Source of the DNA: Zygnema cylindricum
Taxonomy: Eukaryota > Streptophyta > Zygnematophyceae > Zygnematales > Zygnemataceae
Direction of reading: 5' to 3'
Assembly: GCA_037447655.1 (NCBI GenBank)
Contig: JBBHKE010002397.1
Coordinates: 287,460-351,459, forward strand
DNA length: 64,000 nucleotides
Position 1 is the stretch's first letter. The number at the start of each line of letters is the position of its first letter. A model generated the notes under the pieces. It saw only the letters and a list, made by a program, of their open reading frames with translations, was not told where the DNA came from and made no database searches. Shown piece after piece: positions 10,758-22,883 of this stretch. Position numbers and translations under genes: made by a program.

Positions 10758-13700
10758 CTAATATTGTGGACCAGGTATGGACCGTATCGGTTGTCCTCTA
10801 TCATTTCGGGCCATGATTTCTCGAGCGAGAGACACTTGTTTCCCTATTGCTAAGGCATAAACACTCCCCGTACCTCCGGCTCCTCGAGCCGTTCTCCCGA
10901 CTCTACGAACATATTCACTCGGATCTCGAGGAAAATCAAACAACACAACTTGGTCAACATCGAGAGAATCTACTCCTCTTGATGCCCTACAAAGATCAAA
11001 ATAAACAACTTTAGTTTAGTCTTTTAGGAAAAAGAGTTAAAAGAGAGTTGAAAAAGAGTTGAATAGGAGTTGAAAAGGAGTTGAAAAGGAGTTGAATACG
11101 AGTTGAAAAGGAGTTGAAAAGGAGTTGAAAGGATCGAGGAGGAGTTGAAAAGGAGTTAAAGGAGTTGAAAAGGAGTTGAAAAAGAGTTGAAAAAGAGTTT
11201 AAAATTGAACACTTGGAATGGGATTGTCGACATTGTGTAGTGGGACAAAACCAAGAGTACAAATGTAAACCACAGACACAAAACCCAAATCCACAAAATA
11301 TTTGAACCCATATAGATCTGAATCCACACTATTTTCAAACGACCATCTAGTGTAAACAAAAGAGTCCCAGTCGCGATTAATATGGACTGCACTATTTTTG
11401 AAACATACACTTGAATCCACACTATACATGAACAAACACTAATTTAATTAGACAATTAAGCTTCAAAACAAAAGAGTCCTCATCACACTATTCTTTTTAG
11501 CCTACATATATATGGACCCATACTATATTTGAACCCACATTACAACCGAACCAGCAAAAACGGCAGAAGACGGTAAAGGTATAAGACGAACGAGGTACAA
11601 ATCGAAAAAAGTACAAAGCGAAAGAAGAGTAAAGCGGAAAAAGTACGAAAGGAAAGAAGTATAAAAGCAAAAGAGTCCCGGTCTCACCTGTCCGTACAAA
11701 CAAGAATGAGCCTTTTTGAAGGTTGTTGCTTTAAGAAACGAGTCATGGAGGCTTGTCGAGCATCTTGAGTGAGAGCTCCATGGTAAGGAAGGACCTCAAA
11801 GGACTTTCCTTGTCGGTCCAATCGTTGTAAAGCATTTTCAACTTTTCGACACGTTTCAATCTGGGAGACACTCCCAAAAACAACAGGATTGATGAGGGAG
11901 AGGGAGAGGGAGAGGGAGAGGGAGGAGAACACTATAAAAAACAACATTTTTTCTTGAGGATTGATGGGGGAGAGGGGAGGGAGGAGAACACTATCAAAAA
12001 CAACATAAATCCTTGAGGATTGATGGGGGAGAGGGGAGGAAGGAGAACACTCTAAGAAACACTATAAATCCTTCTTAAAAATTGATGAAGGAGTGGGCCA
12101 GGGAGAAGATAACTCCCAAAAACAGCAAAACCCTTGGGGACTGATGAGGGAGAAGGGAGGAGGGATGGAGGACAAGCGGAGGGAGGAGAACAAAAGAAGA
12201 GAGAGGAGAGAGGACAGAGGACAACCTTGAGTAAACAAGAAAACAAACTAACAAATTAACCAACTACTTAACTAAATAACTGCCCAACTAAGGAACCAAA
12301 AAACAACAAAATAGCTACTCTAACCAGAACTTCAGCGCCAATGAGAAGAGGGAAAAACAGGAGAAATAACTATAAAAAATCATTTTCCTTAAGTAGTAAC
12401 GTATTTCAGACCAACTCAACTTCAAATTAATGAGGACAAATCTTTCAATTCGAGGGTTTTTACGTGCTTTGAAGGAATTACGAGGGTTTTTCAGGAATTT
12501 TGAGGGTTTTTCTTACCTTATTACAGAAAACAATGGCCTTGGAGGCTGGTTTCTGGGTCACAATTTTTAACAACGCCTCTTTTTTCCGTTCAAAAGCGAC
12601 TTCTGGAGACCTTTCCCCTCCACTACAGTCTACCAAAACCTGTAAAAAAATAAAGAAATAACAAAATAAAAACAAAAAATGATAATTAAAAATTGAAAAA
12701 ACTTCTAGAGGATGAACATTATGGTCTACCAAAACCTGTAAAAAAAAAAAATGCCAAAAAAAACAAGAACAACATTTGAAAATTGATAAAACAATTTGCA
12801 AATGAACACTACAGTCTACCAACGCCTGTAAAAAAAAAAAAGGAAATGACAAAAGAGAAAACACAAACACCAACAAAAACAAAAACAAGAAATTAAACAA
12901 GAATGACTACTGAATGCACACTAGAGTCCACCAATTCATGCAAAATAAAAGGAAATGGCGAATGAAAAACAATAACTGATTGGAAAAAAAAAAAAACATC
13001 TGGAAAATGAGCTCGGATTATTGAAAAAAAAAAAAAAGAGGAAAAGGAACAGGCCTGCAAAGGCAACAGACATAAAGGACATTTGGTGCAAAAAAAAAGT
13101 GGACAAAAATTGTATAAAAAGTGAGGAATATTGTCTTAAAAACGAAAATGGTATAAGAAGTGACAAAAGCGTAGAAAAAATGGACAAAAATTGTACAGCA
13201 AGTGATTAACATTGTATAAAAAGTGAAGAAAGAGAAGAGAAAAAGAGGAATAAAGAGAGGGAGGGAGAAAGAAGAAGGAAAAGGGGGCAAGAAAGAGAAT
13301 CGAAGATGATAAACAAAGAGGCAGAGAGGGAAAGAGACAGGAAAAAGAAGTCAAGATAGGGGAATAAGTGAAAAAGAGAGGGAAAGAGAGGGAAAGTGAG
13401 GTAAGAGGGTAAGGGAGGTAAGAGGGTAAGGGAGGTAAAGAGAGAGAAAGATAAGCCTAATATACCCAATATTGTTGAAACCTAAGCGTTATCTGTCTCA
13501 CACAAGTGTGAGTCAGCGACAGAGAGAGAAGAGAGGAGAAGACGCAAAACGAAGGGGAAGGCAAGGAAAACTAAAGGAAAACTAAAGAAAGACAAGAGAA
13601 GGAGAACAAGAGAGAGAGAAAAAAGATGGAAATGAGGCAAAACAGTGTTAAGCAAAAAAAAAAAAAACAAAGAAAATCCCTCACAAAAACCCCTCGCCCT

Positions 13701-16700
13701 CACAGAAAAATCCTCACCAACTTTCCTCGCATAATATCCTCACATTTGAAAAACAGAAATGAAAACGAAACAAAAACACTCTTCAAATGCAAGTATAACA
13801 TGATTATGTAAAGAATATGTTAGATAAATTAAATAAATTGAAGTTAATTAATTTATGTTGACATTATATTATGTATGTGATATTATAATTTTAGTTTGCC
13901 ACACTAAATCAAACTGAAACAGGTATAAAGATCCCACCTCTTGAAGTCCAGCTGCTGTTTTATGGAGAGAAGGTCCTATGAGACTTATGGCTCCCGGATA
14001 AATTGACAACAAAGCATCGTGTACTTCCACAGGAAGCGTGGCACTGACGTGGATGAATTGTGTTTTGCCAGCTGGCACTCCAGATCTTATTGGTTGGAGG
14101 GCTTCGGCGAATCCTTCATCATCAAAAAGGATATCGGCTTCGTCTACTACTACACTGCAAATAGGAAACGATAAAAACAAAAGAAACTAGTTTGTTATTT
14201 AAGTGTTTATAATATTTCAAAGGTTTTAAGAGATTTAGGACAAGTGTAGCCTGTAACACTACTAAACTGTAAATAGGAAGTTGGAGAAAGAAGGCATACT
14301 ATTTAGTTATTTAAGTGTTTATAACGATTTAAGCTTGTTGGTTGGAGAGCGTCAGCGAATCCTTCACCATCGAAAAGGATATTGGCTTCGTCTATGACTA
14401 CACTACAAATAGGAACTGGGTAGAAAGTAGGCATACTATTTAGCGATTTTGTATAAAAAGTTTTAAGAAATTAGATGAATGGTAGACTGTAACAACCACA
14501 CTGCAAATAGGATCACTGCAAATAGGATCAGGAGGCATATATTTAACGACTGAAGTATTTATAAGGTTTTGCAATTTTTAAGAGGTTCAGGATAAATGGT
14601 AGCCTGTAACACTACTACTATATGCACATAAGAAGTGGGTAAAAAGAAGCATACTATTCAGTACTTAAGTGTTTCTAATTTTTTGAGAGTTTTAACAGAT
14701 TTAGGACGAGTCATAGCCTTTGAGGAGTTACCATAAGGGCTCTGTACAAGTTATTTTCTGAAAATTTTCTTCAAGAATATCAGAGTTGCTTTCAGGCTTG
14801 TTTTCTTGAGGCTGTTTTCCAGCTTTTGTCAAAGTTTTCTCGGGTGTCTCTTTGTTTCAGGTTTCAACGAGTTATGATTTCGCTTTACAGTGGTAGTACA
14901 TTCTATTTATGCCAAGACAAATAGATCCTCTCACCTTTTTACGGAACTGAGTTTTACAGAACCAGCCTCTACATGTTGCAACAGCCTGCCAGGTGTCGCC
15001 ACAACAATCTCTGTCCCATTTGCCAATCCTTCCACCTGGGTTCGCCACGTGTGACCACCTGTCACAGCCTGAGATCTCAATCGGAGGCCTCCATCTGACA
15101 GCTGGCGACATACCCGAAGAACCTATTTCACGTGAAAAAAAAAACATATTATCAGTTGATGCTAAGTTTTTCGTTTTATGTTTATATTTTGTTTTCGATC
15201 CCCGAGGCTCACGAATTGAAACATCATGATTATGTTTGTTCAAATTTTATGGTTCACTCTTTTTTCAGTCTTTACACCTCAATTACACCAACTACTTTTT
15301 AGATTCGGCTCACATTTCTATAATGGGATTGCTATTTTTAATCGCTACTTTTAAAATTGATGGTTTATTAATGGCGTCAACTAGAGAAAACTGGGTCGTA
15401 GATCTCACCTACATACAAAAGCCTCTTCTAGGACATGACAGCCCCTCACAAATAAACAAACCTCTTCATTTGTAATGCTGCGATTAACAGACTCCAACAT
15501 CAAAAGGGCCCACGATTAACCAAATCATTTTTGTGCTAAACAAACAAGAAGTACATGTCAAGACTCACTTGTCACACATCACAATTTAATTGTTGTGTCA
15601 CATGTCAAATGTCACATCTTGAGATTCACATGTCATGTGTCACATGTCACGATTCAAATGTCCAAAACCACCCACCCGCCAACCATCACATGTAGCACAT
15701 CACACAACTTATAACTGAAGGGCTCCATAGAAAAACCTGTGCCGCAAGTTCAGCTGTAGGTACGAGAATAAGGGCAAGAGGGAGATAAGGCTGGGCTCTT
15801 CCTCCTCCGTCTGTTTCCTCCTCCTTCAAACGTTGCATAATGGGAGATAAATAGGCAAGTGTTTTCCCTGTTCCAGTTTGATCTGCAATAAGGCAATCTC
15901 TTGCATTCAAGACAGGCTTGTATGACATTGCCTGCATAAAACCATATCCCAAATTTACTGTGATTAAAGAGTTGAATTTTTTGGGCACAAGTCATTCTGA
16001 TTACACACTTGGCAACTCTGGATAGAGTCATTCAATTTCAGTAGTTTAACACTTCTGAAATGACCGACCGTAATCAAGTAATTTTATCTGTATAGAGTCA
16101 CTTACAGTCACTTTAATGAAGCAGTTTTTGGAAAACCAGACGGATTAAACAAGAGAATGCTTTAGAATAAAGTCCTTAAGTTAACAAGTACATACTTTAT
16201 AATAAAGACGGGATGTCCAGTAAAGCAAGAAACAGAAGCCTTTGCAGCATTACTCATAGTTGGACACTTGACGAGTAGCAAGATCACGAACTAAGTAAAA
16301 GCAATTAATTTTCTTATGCAGATACTTAAGCATTTAAGAACCATTCAGCTTTTGATGTTCGATAATGTATGCCCAAAATTCGACAAATGTTTACGCAAAT
16401 GATTCGAAGAACTTAGATTAAAGATCAAAGAAATGACTCAAACGGAGCAGGTTAGATCACGGCTCATTTGAAAGCGTTTCAACAAAGTTTCAAAGAGTTT
16501 TAAAAAAGTTTCGAAGGGTTTTTACCAAGTTTAAAAGGTTCTAACAAACTTTAGAAGGATTTTAACATATACCGAGTTAACGTGCCTGAATGTGTGAAGG
16601 TCGAGCAATGCCCATTGAGGATAGTGCATTAATGGCCACCTCATTTGCCCCAATTTGGCGAAATGTTTTTACACTCAAAAATTCATCAACTAAACTTGCA

Positions 16701-18316
16701 TCAAAATTGGATCTTTCTTCATGAATCATGGCTACTTTTGCCTTCCTCGAAGGATCTCTCTCCCTCTCTCCCCCTTCTCTTGTCTCATCCCTTCCGATGT
16801 TGTATTCCCCTTTCTTCGACGATTGAGATGAAACATCCAAATCCTCTTTTCTTGACGAAACTTCGGTGGTCCTTTCCCCAATTTTTCTCTCAGTCTCTCC
16901 TCTCTCTCCATCTTCTGACATTTTCTCTAAGCCTAAAGCCTTCCTTCGCAAAGATTCTAAAAACTCCTTCCCTGACACTCCTCCCTCCCTTCCTGATTTT
17001 TGGGCCTTTTCATTCCTCCCACTTACTTCCTCTTCATCATCAAGGTCAATGATCCCCTCAAAGACAGGAACAGAACCGACTGAAAAACCTCTCTCCTCTT
17101 CCCATTCTCCTCTCCTTTGCCTATCTCTAACAGAAGCGTTATCTGCAACAAGAGGATTCTTCTGGGCGACGATGGGGGATTCTGCCTCCCTTTCTCTACT
17201 TCTCCTTTTCCACGCTGGTTCCTCTTCCTCCTCTTCCTTCGAAACACTTCCCCCTTCGTCCAACACTCCACTGCTAGTGCTGCTGTTATGATTCTCCCTG
17301 ATCCTCTCTCCCTCCTCTTTCCTCTCTTTCTTTCCTTCCCTCCCTCCTTTTGAAACTGTTGCTTCTCTATCCAACAGGATTGTCTCAATAGGTGTAGAGG
17401 GAGGAGAAGGAGACGAAGGGGAAGGGGGAGAAGGAGAAGAAGTAGAAACTGGAGAAGAAGATAAAGCACCAGTTGCATTCCTCCTCTCCATACCTGCACT
17501 ACTACTGTGATCTACAGTTGTCTCTCCTCCCCCAATGAGCACTCTTCCCCCATTCCCCCTCTCCTTTCGCGCCAACTCCACTCCCTCTTCTTCGCTATCA
17601 TCCTCTTCCTCACTCTCATATCCTTCCCCCAAATCTGCCAAAAGTTTCTGCAACTCCCCATCCTCCATCCCCGCCATTTCCTTTAAAAAGTCGTCTTCAT
17701 CCTCATCCGCATCCTCACCTCCTTCTCCCGAAATCCTTTGTCCTTTCGCACTATAGCCTCCCGAAGGTAGTAGCTTGTCTCCCTCCATCTTCTCCCACAG
17801 TTCTTCATCACTCATGTCTCCCGACCCTATTATCTCTATCTCCTCAAACTTAAGGTCTTCCGCAGAAGGGGTTATCCACGGAGCTCCCTCGTCTGGACCC
17901 CACACAAACACTACCTCTCCTGTCTCTGGATCCTTCATAGTACTCATTCCCGCAGGCAAATCCGTTGTATTTACAGGCCCTAAACTCCATTCTGAACCTC
18001 CTTCTGAATCTGAGTCCGATACATCTGAACCTACGTCAAACTCCCTCGAAGGACCTTCGATTTTCGTAAAACGCCCTCCACTCCCTCTCCCCCCATCTGT
18101 TCTTCTAGTGCTCTGATATCTTCCACCGTTTTCTGAGTTCCTTCCCCTTTGAGTTCCTTTGAATTCTCCTCTCTTAGGCCCTGAACCCTGCCCTACAGAT
18201 ACTTCCTGTTGGATTCTCTTGGAGCCCTGTGTCCCAGCTCCTCTCTGAACCCTCCCTGTGCCTCGGCCTGTGGAGGAATTTCGGATTATTACGTTTCTCT
18301 GAACCCTGAAATCAGC
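10758..18316 (-). CDS. RH50: Plastid DEAD-box RNA helicase, RH50-type
   Basis: ATP-dependent RNA helicase matching plant RH50, a plastid RNA-processing family. Exons in transcript order: about 18316-16586, 15931-15737, 15122-about 14935, 14154-13938, 12639-12517, 11860-11688 and 10986-10758. Motifs: SHIQA (Q motif), TGTGKT (Walker A), PTAELA, TPGRL, VVVDEAD (motif II), SAT (motif III), VCTDRASRGVD, and [11 protein letters not shown] (motif VI). Exon 1 encodes a long Arg/Gly-rich then acidic linker; its frame is open to about 18316 without a start codon, so the transit-peptide exon lies further upstream. The first intron appears to use a GC donor. Joining exons 3 and 4 is off by one base beside an A5 run. 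Introns carry many decayed copies of exon edges. Confidence 0.88.
11030..11205. repeat. Intronic minisatellite, GAGTTGAAAAG unit
   Basis: About fifteen 11-12 base near-repeats of GAGTTGAAAAG, with variants GAATAG, GAATACG and GAAAGG, in the last RH50 intron. No spacers and no coding role. Confidence 0.85.
11880..12180. repeat. Tandem repeat of about 60 bases in RH50 intron
   Basis: Four diverged units, each with GATTGATGGGGGAGAGG and AGGAGAACACT (or close variants), lying directly upstream, in transcript sense, of exon 11860-11688. The last unit shares CTCCCAAAAACA with the splice-acceptor region (CACTCCCAAAAACAAC at 11871), so the array seems to have grown from that exon edge. Confidence 0.7.
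12630..12960 (-). repeat. Tandem copies of an RH50 splice acceptor and exon start
   Basis: The real exon begins at 12639 (acceptor then GTTTTGGTAGACTG). Diverged copies of the acceptor plus exon start recur at about 12724-12740, 12815-12832 and 12928-12945, spaced roughly 90-115 bases, each behind a pyrimidine-rich tract on the minus strand. Only the copy nearest the body of the exon continues into helicase coding sequence, so the others are decoys or relics. Confidence 0.75.
14334..14410 (-). pseudogene. Decayed duplicate of RH50 motif II exon start
   Basis: A diverged copy of the 5' part of exon 14154-13938, acceptor included, lies inside the upstream intron. It reads [17 protein letters not shown] where the real exon has [17 protein letters not shown]. 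The catalytic DEAD has become DEAN. Further fragments of the acceptor region (ACTGTAAATAGG, ACTGCAAATAGG) occur near 14265 and 14500-14525. Confidence 0.8.
15540..15690. repeat. Degenerate CACATGTCA repeat in RH50 intron
   Basis: A dozen loosely spaced variants of CACATGTCA, TGTCACA and CATGTCAA in about 140 bases. No periodicity strong enough to define a unit. Confidence 0.55.
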
Positions 18317-18916
18317 CTGCAGAACCCTGACCTCAAATTAGACAGAAAAACCTCCCTTAGCCTGGACTCAAGACCATAGTTTTGACGGAAAGGTATGGAA
18401 ACGCTATATGTGGTTACACCATATTATACGTGTATTATACCAGAAAAAACAAAATAATAAGGGTATAATTAAATATTATTTACAAAGGTCCGAAAAACTT
18501 TAGCATTGGTTGTTAAAAACGAATGCAACATAAGTTAGCTATTTACAACTATTAGAAACTGCAAAATTTAAACCATAAAACAAAAAAAAAAATGAACACT
18601 TGTTCGTATCACAATACTTGAGGGGATAGTCACCTTCCGGGAATCTCAAACATTAGGCGAACATTCGCCCATTCCCCATTCGTGAAAAATGGCAAAAATT
18701 CCAAGCAATTTTACGTTTTTGTCCATTTGCAGGCCAAAATAAAGTAACGGTGAACCCGTTATGATAGTTTTTTTGTATGCTAATAAAGGTACACGTAAAC
18801 TGTATCTTCATACAATTGCATTAGTTCAATCGTTTGATTGAACTAATGACATCTTTCAATTCACTTTGATCTTTCAAACAATAGCTTAGCAAAAGTTACA
18901 CTTTGATCAAATGATA

Positions 18917-19088
18917 CACTGCCCGTCGCTATTAGAGTTTCTCATTCTAACCCGAGCGAGTGTTTCTTTAAACCCAAAAACAAAAAAATAGTAACAACAC
19001 TATTTAGTTAAGTGGCTCATCATGAGCCACATGGTAAAACATAATTTAGAGTATAAAAATTCACTAACTTTAACAGTGATAGGCAGTG
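18917..19088. mobile_element. TA-flanked MITE, CACTGCCC subfamily
   Basis: Starts CACTGCCCGTCGCTATTAG after a TA and ends GATAGGCAGTG before a TA. The ends match the CACCG family with CACTG termini, and it is non-coding. Confidence 0.7.
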
Positions 19089-20514
19089 TAGTTGATCAAA
19101 ACATAATAAGTACCTTGTTTCTTGAATTTTTCTTCCTCAGCTTTTTCCTTTACAGAATGTAATCAAAATGTAGTCTCTTTTAACACCTCCGCATAAACAG
19201 TGTCGGCTATGGCAAAATGATACGAGGAGAAAAGCCGTACCACCACACTCTGCTTTTTTCCTATATGTAATACCGCGTGGGTCCCACATTATTTTTAAAG
19301 TAGACTAAATCAACAAAAATTAACTAAATTTCACCAGATTAGATCAAACTAGACACATTCGTTAAGTTTAGACAAATCCAAACCAATTACAAAAACAACA
19401 AAAACTGCTTCTCCTTTCTCTGGACAACTTTACTTCAGTGCACAAATTGTTCTGAATGCAATTTTCAAATCAAAAACCTAATTCTGAAAACGTTGCAACA
19501 CTTGAATTTTTTTTTCGAAGGAAAAAAATCAATTGTACACTTTCAAAAAAATTACATAAAGATTTGAATTTTGATGGTGAAGTAAGAATTTTTGTACCAT
19601 AATTATCTAAACTAAAACCCCATAATTCAGTACAAAAAGCCAGCCCTAATTTGAAGTTAAAAACCTGTAACGTCATTCTAGGAGAAATCTTCTCCTTATT
19701 TACAGGAAAAAAAACGCCTAAACATTGACGATTGTAATCGTAGAACTGAAAAGCAAAGCAAACATTTGATGTGTGAAGAAGTAAGGAAACATTATAAGCG
19801 ATTACCAAGTACTACACGCCTAGAGAATGGTTAAATACATGTAAACACGGAGTAACCACATTTTGTGTTCTATATCTTTTCGCACCTTAGAACCATAGAG
19901 AAAAACTACAGTATTAACTACAGTATTACACGCAGTAATGGAGTAAATAGGCGTAGTGCCCTAAGAGCCTTAGCGTACTACACATAATTTACTCCTTTTG
20001 TGCACATAATACAGCGCAATATAAGACCACTTTATTTGTGTTTCTATGCTTAAAACTATGCAATAAACCCTAACTCTTCCTTGGGAGAGATACGCAAAAT
20101 CCTAATCCTCAAAAAAGCATAAACCGTTCTTCTTCAAAAACCTTACCCTGGAATTCCTCAAAAATAGAGCTCGATTTATAGAAGACGACAGCCACGTGTA
20201 TCCAATCCGCTGCCACGTGTCATTTCGTAACGCACAAAAAGAGTCGCGAAACGCTCCCCTTCCTCTGAAGATGTCTCCGTGGTTGAGCCCTACTAAAGAG
20301 GATTCTGGAGGATAAGACAAAATTGTGCAGCTGACATTCCTGCCAGCTAAGCAGCCTAGACAGGGCGACAGATGGCCCATCATACTGCCACGTGGCAGCA
20401 GGGAATGGAATTTTAAGGTCTCCTGACTGCAAATTCACGGCTTTGGGGGAAAATAGTCAAATAGACAAATACTCAGTTAGTACAATGTAATGGAAATCTC
20501 TGTTTTGTGGAAGA

Positions 20515-21290
20515 GACTTGCTAGATGCACACCTCAAAAATGCTAGTTGGACACCACAAATAAATGCATACGAAAATTGTACACTTTTGAGTTCACCCAT
20601 AGCGTACTGAACTAGACGCGCCCCCCAACTAGATCCGTCAAATTTTTTGTCTCCGTACTGACGGCCGTCAACACCACTCTGAAACGCGTGAGGAGACGCC
20701 ACCGCCAACAGGTGGGTAAAGTTTTTTGGCAGCGGTTGAAATGTTATCAAAAAGGTGAAACGACAAAAAAGTGTACGTCCAATGAATGTCATCGACGGTT
20801 CCGATCTACGGCATCCCTTTTGCTTCAATTTTCTTTCTAAAGAAGTCAAGATACCGGAAGAATTTCCGGAATATCCGGATTTTAGTTGACTGTACCGGAA
20901 GAATGTTTGGAGTGGACGAAGAATTAGCAGCAATTGAACCTTTACGGCCTTGAGCTAAATCTACGGGAAATATCGGTTCCGATTTGTTCGTAAAGCCCTG
21001 ATGAAAGGATTTGAATTGTTGACATTTTTGTACGCTGCGTACTTTTTGAACGACACTGTAAAGTTGGTATCTTTGTGATGCCACGTGGCAGATCTTGTCG
21101 AAACATCTGTTACCTCCTGTTAGCGGCAGCATTTCGACGCCGTTTGTCAGCGAGGGTGTTAGCGGCCGTCGGTACGGACTCAATTTTTTGACGGCCTCAG
21201 GTGGACACCTGGCATGATTCAATGAAGTGTACAATTTTTGCTGCGGAAGTCCACGTAGCAATTGGAAGTGACCACCTAGCAAGGTGACTT
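20515..21290. mobile_element. Long-TIR DNA transposon remnant, Mutator-like
   Basis: Two facing arms of over 100 bases match imperfectly. Left 20635-20676 (CCGTCAAATTTTTTG, TACTGACGGCCGTCAACACC) pairs with right 21145-21205 read in reverse (CCGTCAAAAAATTGAG, TACCGACGGCCGCTAACACC). Outer parts also pair: GCTAGTTGGACACC on the left and GCTAGGTGGTCACT on the right. Long TIRs suggest a MULE-type element, but no target duplication could be fixed, so class and exact ends are uncertain. Short open frames inside are not recognisable. Confidence 0.6.
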
Positions 21291-22335
21291 GTGAAACAGC
21301 AACTACAGCGTTGTGCAGTTAACAGTAGGAAGAAACTTACAGAGTGTACAAATTGTCAGAAATGTGTGACCTGTGGTGGCGTCATTTATTACGTCAGTGG
21401 ATGAAAGAAGTTATGTCAAATTTTACTCACCAATTAACACGAAATTGTACCTTTTGGCAAACATGGTTCTATGACGAAATGATTTTGAATCACAATCAAT
21501 AAATCGCATTTCTATGGCGAATGAAATGCCGACGCGTACATTCAACGCCAAGATTGCTGGCTGAGCTCAAAATTTTTCATGCGTCGACGGGAAAGGATGT
21601 AAAACTTTTGAACATACGGCATTTCGTAATTTCAAGAAACGGATGGATTTACCTTTTCTTTGTTTTGTACTTTTTGGCGGCGTACAGTACATTTTTTTCC
21701 TTTAGGTTTATCTAAACCATGTACAACACAAGCTCCTAGACGTGGTACTGTACTTTCCTGGTCAGATTTTGTGGATTAAAATAAAAAAAGATTTTACGGA
21801 GGATATGAAAGGTACGAGGTCACACGAACATGGATGGATGGGGTTACAGTACTATACTTTCGCAACAAGGGATATCGCCCTAACAGGTCTGCTGTGTAAA
21901 TATGCACCGACCACGCCCGCCCCTCCTCTGTTCTTTGTTTAGCTCAGTTTCGCTGTCAAGATTTTCCACTCCTGTACTGAAGTGTGACCCATCACATTAC
22001 GGAATGTCCAATTTGTACAGTACAGCTTCGCCATAAGGTTAAAGTACGTGCTTAAGTGTACGGTATTCTCTTTTCGTATTTATTCGCCCGAAATCTAGAA
22101 ACATCGTGCATTACTTAATGATTCGTACAGTACAATAACGTACATTCCAAAAATGAGCTGAACTGTTCTAAATTTTTTTGATTTGTTTATTTGACCAATC
22201 CGATGACGCTATGCTGTCCCCACCCTTAAAAAACTTCACTTTTCAAACATTTGCCCCCCGCAAATTCAGGGCTATTGTCAAACGGCTACTATACCGTAGG
22301 AATGTGCCTATTAACCGAGGGAGCACGTCACGTCA

Positions 22336-22337
<2 letters not shown>

Positions 22338-22405
<68 letters not shown>
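22338..22405. repeat. (CT)n microsatellite
   Basis: An almost pure CT run of about 68 bases, 480 bases upstream of the CENPC start. Confidence 0.95.
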
Positions 22406-22410
<5 letters not shown>

Positions 22411-22883
22411 GTCTGCCTGTTTTATCTATAGGTGTGTCTGTAGGATTAATACTGCTACAGTATGATCTAAGTATCTTTTTCTTGCGTAAAGAAAGGAAAC
22501 CTAACCTATTTCTCTCTCTTTTACCATTATACAACTCCATTTCCTTGTTGCCAATGCGCCAATATTGAATATATTGCTTCTTTGCAACCAAAAAAGGTAT
22601 CTACCATGCTTTTGAATAGCATTTTTATTTCATCGAATGGCCTTCAGAGAGAAAGAATTAACTGCGGGAATATTCTACAAGAAGTATCCACTGTACCTTA
22701 TTTGTTCGTGTGCTTTGGAAAATTTCCATCGTGAATATATCAAGTAAAACAGGAGAAGGAAGTTAAAGTAGTATAATAGGGAAAGGAAGGTTTAATAGAA
22801 GGTAAAATAATAAATCAGGGAAAAGGAAGGTGAGTGTACTCGGCATTAGAAGCTGGAGAAAAGTCAAGCTGTGTACAAAACTG

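Larger units (their letters stand above)
18317..22883. other. Divergent intergenic region between RH50 and CENPC
   Basis: About 4.5 kb between two outward-facing genes. It contains a MITE (18917-19088), a long-TIR element (about 20515-21290), many GTAC-containing motifs at 20.4-22.2 kb, CACGTG-type boxes near 20195, 20215, 20390 and 21082, and a (CT)n tract. A minus-strand open frame (19470-19808) could hold an upstream RH50 exon, but no splice path was confirmed. Confidence 0.5.

Noticed and set aside
11030-11205. Regular short repeats resembling a CRISPR array
   Set aside because: No unique spacers, variable unit length, inside a eukaryotic intron.
19470-19808. Minus-strand frame as the first RH50 exon
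   Set aside because: The direction and position fit, but no donor in the correct phase to reach the exon near 18316 could be shown.
22178-22591. Open frames on both strands of 87-105 codons
   Set aside because: They run through a (CT)n microsatellite; length comes from composition, not coding.
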